DNA of 64,000 nucleotides from Cristatella mucedo (taxonomy: Eukaryota > Bryozoa > Phylactolaemata > Cristatellidae). The notes below the pieces were generated by a model, which was not told where the DNA came from, searched no databases, and saw nothing but the letters and a program-made list of their open reading frames with translations. The position numbers and the translations under genes were made by a program. Below, piece by piece: positions 61,309-64,000 of the stretch (the first letter of the stretch is position 1; each line of letters starts with the position of its first letter). The stretch is taken from positions 246,001 through 310,000 of the forward strand of contig WPIO01000153.1 in NCBI GenBank assembly GCA_009760855.2. Direction: 5' to 3'.

Positions 61309-62040
61309 CTGGAGGTCGAGTATCCCAACTTCATACTGCAAGCTGAAAACAACATTAGGACCAAGCATTTGCTTTCAAGAAAACCGTATTCACTTTTGGT
61401 TGCTCATAAAAGCCACATAACTTAACGAAAACACTGGTGGAACACAGCAGCGACATTCTAGTGGCCTGCAGCTAAGGCATAGTCGAGCCGTGCGTTCGTG
61501 ATCTTGCTTGGCTCACGCGCGCACAGAAACGCCAGCCGATGACCAACACCAACTGTTTATTCTACGACTCACGGAGCAGAGGAAAGCACGGAGTCCCTTC
61601 GCTCCCCTCTCCAGATATAGTGCCACCAGACTATGGGATCCACTCAAAATAGGGTGCCGATCAAAACTGACTGAATTGACCTCAGATGCAAATGTAATCT
61701 CGTGCAAATTGCACCAAACATTGCGTAATGGCCACGAGAATAGGCTCCGATCAAAACCAGACCATTCGAGCATCGGCTGAGAAAGGAGTCCCCGGTATAC
61801 TAAACGACAAAAAGAAAATTATTGAGCTACTCAAACATGGCTCCGACCGTCTCGCTGTGGTCCAAGCTTGGATTAACAATGCACCAATTGCATGCAAAAT
61901 TCTGGAGAAGCCGCTGAAACGGGCCGTAATCAAGGCTCTATTTTGCACGCGTAAATATAGGATCCTGCGACCACTAATTCAGCAAATATAGGAAAAAATA
62001 GATAGCAAATATAAAGAGACATATTACTTAGATATATTTA
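61309..62040. other. No gene recognised; weak internal repetition
   Basis: Segments such as GGTGCCGATCAAAACTGACT, AGGCTCCGATCAAAACCAGA and CGGGCCGTAATCAAGGCTC recur loosely, suggesting an old tandem repeat. Confidence 0.35.
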
Positions 62041-62041
62041 C

Positions 62042-62044
62042 TAC

Positions 62045-62085
<41 letters not shown>

Positions 62086-62106
62086 ATTTATATCAATATA
62101 TATATA
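62042..62106. repeat. (TA)n microsatellite
   Basis: Interrupted TA tract. Confidence 0.93.
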
Positions 62107-63500
62107 GAGCCCTGCGCTCCGATAGTAGCTCAATAGTACGAGTAAGGAAAGTGTCCCGTGACCACAAATATCAATAAATACATTCGAGCCACTCTAAACC
62201 GGGCTGCGATCGAAACTTAATCACCCAAGCACCGACAAAGCAATAATTCCACGATCCCTTCAGCAATGAAGATACGACAGTCGCTGAATCCAGGCTCATG
62301 CACAACCGAATCATTCTAAGACGGGCTAAGTGAGTCGCCATGGAGATCGTATTGAAATGGGCTCTCGCACCGCCAACGCAGCAGCAGCTCCGCCTTGAGT
62401 CCTGAGCTGAATCCTGTAGGAACTCTTTTTAAGTGAACCGCTGAATCCGCGAGCTGGGGGAATACGTCATTCGGAACCACAACCAGACAACATTACTGTG
62501 ACCAAGGAAATCATGGATTGGATCGATGTGAATCGTCATCTTGGTCAGACGCGTAGACAGGCCACTACGCGACATCTCGAAGCTGGCTGCAACAGCAAAC
62601 AGTTACACCTTCGTACCCAAGGCAACGAAATCCAAAGTCAAGCTTACTTGCTCCACCCGGTACCGCAGCAATTTACGCCAGAGGTATCGGGAAGATTTGC
62701 CACTGCGAGCCATAACCAAAAACGCCGATCACTCCCCTATTTAAAAGCCCAGTCAATGAGAAGGAGGCGTGCCGCTCACGCCAAACCGAAAATACCGATA
62801 TCGCAATCCTAGCGAATGGTACGAGCATCAATTTAGGCAGCTCTCATAAAATCCGAGACCATCGATCAAGAGCCCGGTTATTAATATAATGGCAGCTCGG
62901 ATTCGCGTCGCCAAAGTAGCTTTCTTAGATGACCGCGCGTTGAGGGTTTCACACTGCCTGTTGTTACTCAGGCCAATAAGGGTAGAGCAGCGAACGACGT
63001 TCCATTGCAAGAGGCTGCCCCATGACCTGGATGTGACGCCAAACGCCGACCTGTCGGTTTGCTCCCAGAGAGACTCGAGCGAGCCGTCATGGTGCTTGGA
63101 CGTACAAGATCGCCAGACTCTGGTGTAAAGTCCGACTACGGCAGGGACAGCTAAGTACGTACTGTAATCTATTTAGGCAATATCGTCGTGTGAGAGTTTA
63201 TCGCATAACTGATAACTATCGGCGCGTCCGCGTAAAGGCCCAGCCAATAAACTGAAAGCGAGGAAAGCCCGGCGAAAACGGAAAAACTCGACGAATAAGA
63301 TTCAGATGTTCATTTCAGCCTTTCTCCTCTAAAACTCTCTTTGCATCTTCACGCCGTATAATGTCCAAGTTACTCCTATGTATTTTCGATTAATAAAACT
63401 CGTTTATTGCAAGAATTCTATTGAATTGTTTTCAAAACAATATTCATTCAATCTAAGTACATTTTTTAATTTAAAAACACATGAAAAAAATCGCAGTGTT
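62107..63500. other. No recognised feature
   Basis: GGGCTGCGATCGAAACTTAA (about 62200) resembles the loose repeats at 61.6-61.9 kb. The 104-codon plus-strand frame at 62498-62812 has no recognised family. Confidence 0.4.
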
Positions 63501-63523
63501 TTTTGGCGGCCTGGAATAGATTA

Positions 63524-63632
63524 ATGACATTTCAATTTATTTCAATGCGGAAAATTGATTTGACGTACGAGTAATTTAATTTACGAGCTCCGGCACGGAA
63601 CGAATTAAACTTGTAAGCCGAAGTACCACTGT
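63524..63632 (-). mobile_element. Tigger/pogo-type DNA transposon terminal segment
   Basis: Read on the minus strand, it begins CAGTGGTACTTCGGCTTACA, AGTTTAATTCGTTCCGTGCC, ...AAATTACTCGTACGTCAAAT, CAATTTTCCGCATTGAAATA. This resembles the terminal inverted repeats of Tigger-like and related MITE families (CAGTGGTACCTCGACTTACGAG type), and TA directly flanks the CAGTGG end. The other terminus was not found. Confidence 0.6.
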
Positions 63633-63695
63633 ATATATATGTACATATATATATATATAGACTGATTTTTTTTAAATCTCGACATGTATGTATAC

Positions 63696-63732
<37 letters not shown>

Positions 63733-63783
63733 TGAATATACACTATATATATACACACACACACATACACACACACACACACT

Positions 63784-63820
<37 letters not shown>
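63633..63820. repeat. (TA)n / (CA)n microsatellite cluster
   Basis: Several TA blocks and an ACACAC block. Confidence 0.94.
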
Positions 63821-63822
<2 letters not shown>

Positions 63823-64000
63823 TAGCCGGAAGTGCCCTGCTCTGCCGGTGTCGTTGGAGCAACCAGCAACTCCCGGGTCAGGAGCGGGGACCGCACGAAC
63901 GGCCTCCCAGCTCTTGATGGCGTCGGAGACGCAAAGCCGCCGCAATAATAACGCAAAGCCTCCGAAATGCCGCACGCGCATGGAGTTTCGAGGTCCGCCA
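63821..64000. other. GC-rich window end, no feature assigned
   Basis: A minus-strand ATG frame starts at 63981 and runs into the microsatellite. Without a convincing donor it cannot be assigned to VWA8 exon 1. Confidence 0.35.

Noticed and set aside
63532-63981. Minus-strand ATG frame as VWA8 exon 1 with a mitochondrial targeting peptide
   Set aside because: It has Arg and hydrophobic residues, but no donor giving the required phase 1 was convincing, and it runs into TA repeats.

Overview
This is eukaryotic (metazoan) nuclear DNA. One large, intron-rich gene lies on the minus strand and is surrounded and filled by transposable-element remnants and long microsatellites. Evidence: conserved protein blocks of 50-335 nt are bounded by GT-AG splice signals with matching phases; LINE and tRNA-derived SINE copies are frequent; long (TA)n, (CT)n and (CA)n tracts are common. 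No bacterial operon, CRISPR array or viral genome was seen. The species cannot be named from the sequence. The protein is close to vertebrate VWA8 in its ATPase core and much less alike in the central linker, which suggests an invertebrate or an early-branching chordate.

The gene is VWA8 (von Willebrand factor A domain-containing protein 8, KIAA0564 family), a large mitochondrial AAA+ ATPase of dynein/MoxR-like architecture. I could join 31 coding exons from 49997 down to 39. They total 4700 nt, about 1566 codons, with every splice phase consistent. They cover the protein from just after the mitochondrial targeting segment, through three ATPase-like modules and the long central linker, to a Gly-rich segment before the C-terminal part. 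The first coding exon (start codon and targeting peptide) was not found, and the C-terminal VWA domain lies beyond coordinate 1. Module 1 (exons at 44-50 kb) has a Walker A without the Lys-Ser/Thr signature; module 2 (36-39 kb) has GTKGCGKT; module 3 (23-27 kb) has GNQGVGKN plus the Walker B-like VLVIDEADKA.

Region by region: 0-17 kb holds the C-terminal-side linker exons, L2/CR1-like LINE fragments and a partial duplicate of one exon at about 10.4-10.6 kb. 17-23 kb is one large intron with a second LINE family. 23-30 kb holds the third ATPase module. 29-36 kb is mostly LINE/SINE debris between linker exons. 36-50 kb holds modules 2 and 1. 50-64 kb has no recognisable host exon. It contains a reverse-transcriptase-bearing LINE copy (56.3-57.9 kb), a decayed satellite-like array of about 170 bp period (about 53-55 kb and 58 kb), a GC-rich block with 24-bp tandem repeats (59.2-60.1 kb) and a probable Tigger/pogo-type DNA-transposon end (63.5 kb).

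The most notable observations are: a LINE whose (ATT)n tail forms the sequence immediately before a VWA8 3' splice site; a (TA)n tract starting inside a 5' splice site; the duplicated half-exon; the interrupted and inverted ~170-bp satellite; a SINE whose 3' tail copies that of the resident LINE; and several perfect foldback hairpins in introns. I did not find a new multi-gene system.
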